Shown: positions 6,103 to 6,772 of the stretch, in pieces
Numbering within the stretch: the first letter of the stretch is position 1
Layout: the number at the start of each line of letters is the position of its first letter
Assembly (NCBI GenBank): GCA_029907055.1
Contig: JARYMO010000077.1
Span: 1-6,772 of the forward strand
Direction: 5' to 3'
Source of the DNA: Syntrophomonadaceae bacterium
Lineage (GTDB): Bacteria; Bacillota; Syntrophomonadia; Syntrophomonadales; Syntrophothermaceae
Length of the DNA stretch: 6,772 nt
Notes under the pieces: model-generated
The model's input: only the letters and a program-made list of their open reading frames with translations
Told to the model about the DNA's origin: nothing
Databases searched by the model: none
Made by a program: the position numbers and the translations under genes

Positions 6103-6441
6103 CTAGTCCTCTACCAGGTAGCTGACCACCGCGCTGATGAGGGAGATGACGATGGCCGCCAGCACCGCCCACCAGAAGCCGGTGAAGTCGAAGCCCTTGA
6201 TGATGAGGCTGGTCAGCCACAGCATCAGGCCGTTGATGACGAAGGTGAACAGCCCCAGGGTCATGATATTGAAGGGCAACGTGAGGAGCAGCAGCACAGG
6301 GCGTATGATGGCATTGATGACGCCCAGGAAGATGGAGCCCACGATGGCCCCCAGGATGGTCACCTCGAAGCCGCGCAGCACGGCAGCGGTGAGAATGATG
6401 GCAAAGACGTTGATCAGCCACCGCAATGTCCAACCCTGCAT
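6103..6441 (-). CDS. YvlD-like / phage holin family 4 small membrane protein
   Basis: A 112-aa, strongly hydrophobic protein of the family annotated 'phage holin family 4' (YvlD-like). Despite the name it is widespread on chromosomes outside prophages, and its function is unknown; some members relate to envelope stress. About four membrane segments can be read: roughly 7-22, 27-46, 48-82 (a hydrophobic stretch long enough for one or two spans, containing RPVLLLLTLPFNIMTLGLF, the family's most recognisable part) and 88-110. Start ATG 6441 has AGGAG 7 nt upstream (6453-6449). A second ATG at 6462, adding MRDRSGT, also has a reasonable site (AAAGGTGG, 6 nt) and cannot be excluded. The uvrC stop is about 33 bp upstream and the HAD start follows immediately. 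No phage genes are nearby, so a lysis role is unlikely. Confidence 0.88.
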   Translation of the reverse strand: MQGWTLRWLINVFAIILTAAVLRGFEVTILGAIVGSIFLGVINAIIRPVLLLLTLPFNIMTLGLFTFVINGLMLWLTSLIIKGFDFTGFWWAVLAAIVISLISAVVSYLVED

Positions 6442-6474
6442 AGTACCACTCCTATCCCGCATTGGTGTCCACCT

Positions 6475-6772
6475 TTATTGTATCACAGCGTGCAACGCTG
6501 CATGCACCTTCTCGGCCACCGCCCGGTTCATACCCGCCACCGCCGCCAGCTCCTCCACGCTGGCCGCCCGCATCTCCTCCAGCGAGCCGAAGCGCTGCCA
6601 CAGCGCCTGCTTGCGGCGGGGCCCGATGCCGGGAACGGTGTCCAGCACCGAGGCCCGCACCCGCCCCCGGCGGCGGCTGCGCTGGTGGGCCAGCGAGAAG
6701 CGGTGGGCCTCGTCGCGCAGCCGCTGCAGCACCTGCAGGCCGCGGTGCGTGCGCGGCAGCCGCAGCGGTTCC
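6475..6772 (-). CDS. uvrC: UvrC, excinuclease ABC subunit C (C-terminal end only)
   Basis: UvrC makes the dual incisions around DNA lesions in nucleotide excision repair together with UvrA and UvrB. Only the last 98 residues lie in the window; the gene continues beyond the right edge, and the frame is open to position 6772. The visible part starts with EPLRLPR and LQRLRDEAHRF, characteristic of the end of the UvrC RNase H-like endonuclease domain. The C-terminal tandem helix-hairpin-helix DNA-binding region follows: DTVPGIGPRRKQALWQRFGS and VEELAAVAGMNRAVAEKVHAAL. The stop is TAA at 6477-6475. It appears to be the upstream member of the operon that continues with the YvlD-like gene. The identification is firm even though partial. 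Confidence 0.95.
   Translation of the reverse strand, partial: EPLRLPRTHRGLQVLQRLRDEAHRFSLAHQRSRRRGRVRASVLDTVPGIGPRRKQALWQRFGSLEEMRAASVEELAAVAGMNRAVAEKVHAALHAVIQ

Noticed and set aside
5297..6433. Minus-strand open frame of 378 codons overlapping the HAD and YvlD-like genes
   Set aside because: It is out of frame with both real genes and Gly/Ala/Arg/His-rich, while the alternative frames contain complete HAD motifs and membrane segments.
6103..6441. Prophage holin / lysis gene
   Set aside because: The family name includes 'phage holin', but the gene lies in a housekeeping operon with no phage genes and the family is widely chromosomal.

Overview
The window is a GC-rich stretch of bacterial chromosome in which every gene I can support lies on the minus strand. 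Gene order in the direction of transcription (right to left) is: uvrC (3' end only) - YvlD/phage-holin-4-like membrane protein - Cof-type HAD hydrolase - DUF362 protein with two 4Fe-4S motifs - ROK-family sugar kinase - bifunctional phosphoglucose/phosphomannose isomerase - [about 350 bp spacer with repeats and a promoter] - rapZ - yvcK (5' part only). The rapZ-yvcK pair, strong AGGAGG-type ribosome binding sites and high GC suggest a high-GC, possibly thermophilic or anaerobic, member of the Bacillota/Clostridia-like Gram-positives. The DUF362 ferredoxin-like protein fits an anaerobe. Actinobacteria share uvrC/rapZ/yvcK synteny and cannot be excluded from this window alone.

Right part (about 1985-6772): six genes that look like one transcription unit. 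The uvrC stop is 33 bp from the YvlD-like start. The YvlD-like stop abuts the HAD start (TAGATG). HAD and DUF362 overlap by 26 bp, and ROK and the isomerase are 13 bp apart. The only larger gap, about 78 bp between DUF362 and ROK, holds a GC-rich palindrome. The ROK kinase and the isomerase form a sugar-entry module: hexose to hexose-6-phosphate, then glucose-6-P/mannose-6-P to fructose-6-P.

Spacer (about 1633-1984): no gene. It carries two identical 30-bp direct repeats 40 bp apart plus a third degraded copy. Next comes an extended -10 promoter (TGGTATAAT on the minus strand) that probably drives rapZ-yvcK. The -35 region of this promoter lies at the edge of the degraded repeat copy.

Left part (1-1632): rapZ and yvcK, translationally overlapped. 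yvcK begins at a TTG inside the last codons of rapZ and runs off the left edge. Both families are linked to amino-sugar and central carbon control, so the sugar kinase and isomerase sit beside regulators of cell-wall precursor supply.

Overall this is a conserved housekeeping locus. I see no defence system, CRISPR, prophage or new multi-gene system. The most unusual items are the short repeat cluster at the rapZ promoter, the Fe-S DUF362 protein embedded in a sugar operon, and the insertion of five genes between uvrC and rapZ.
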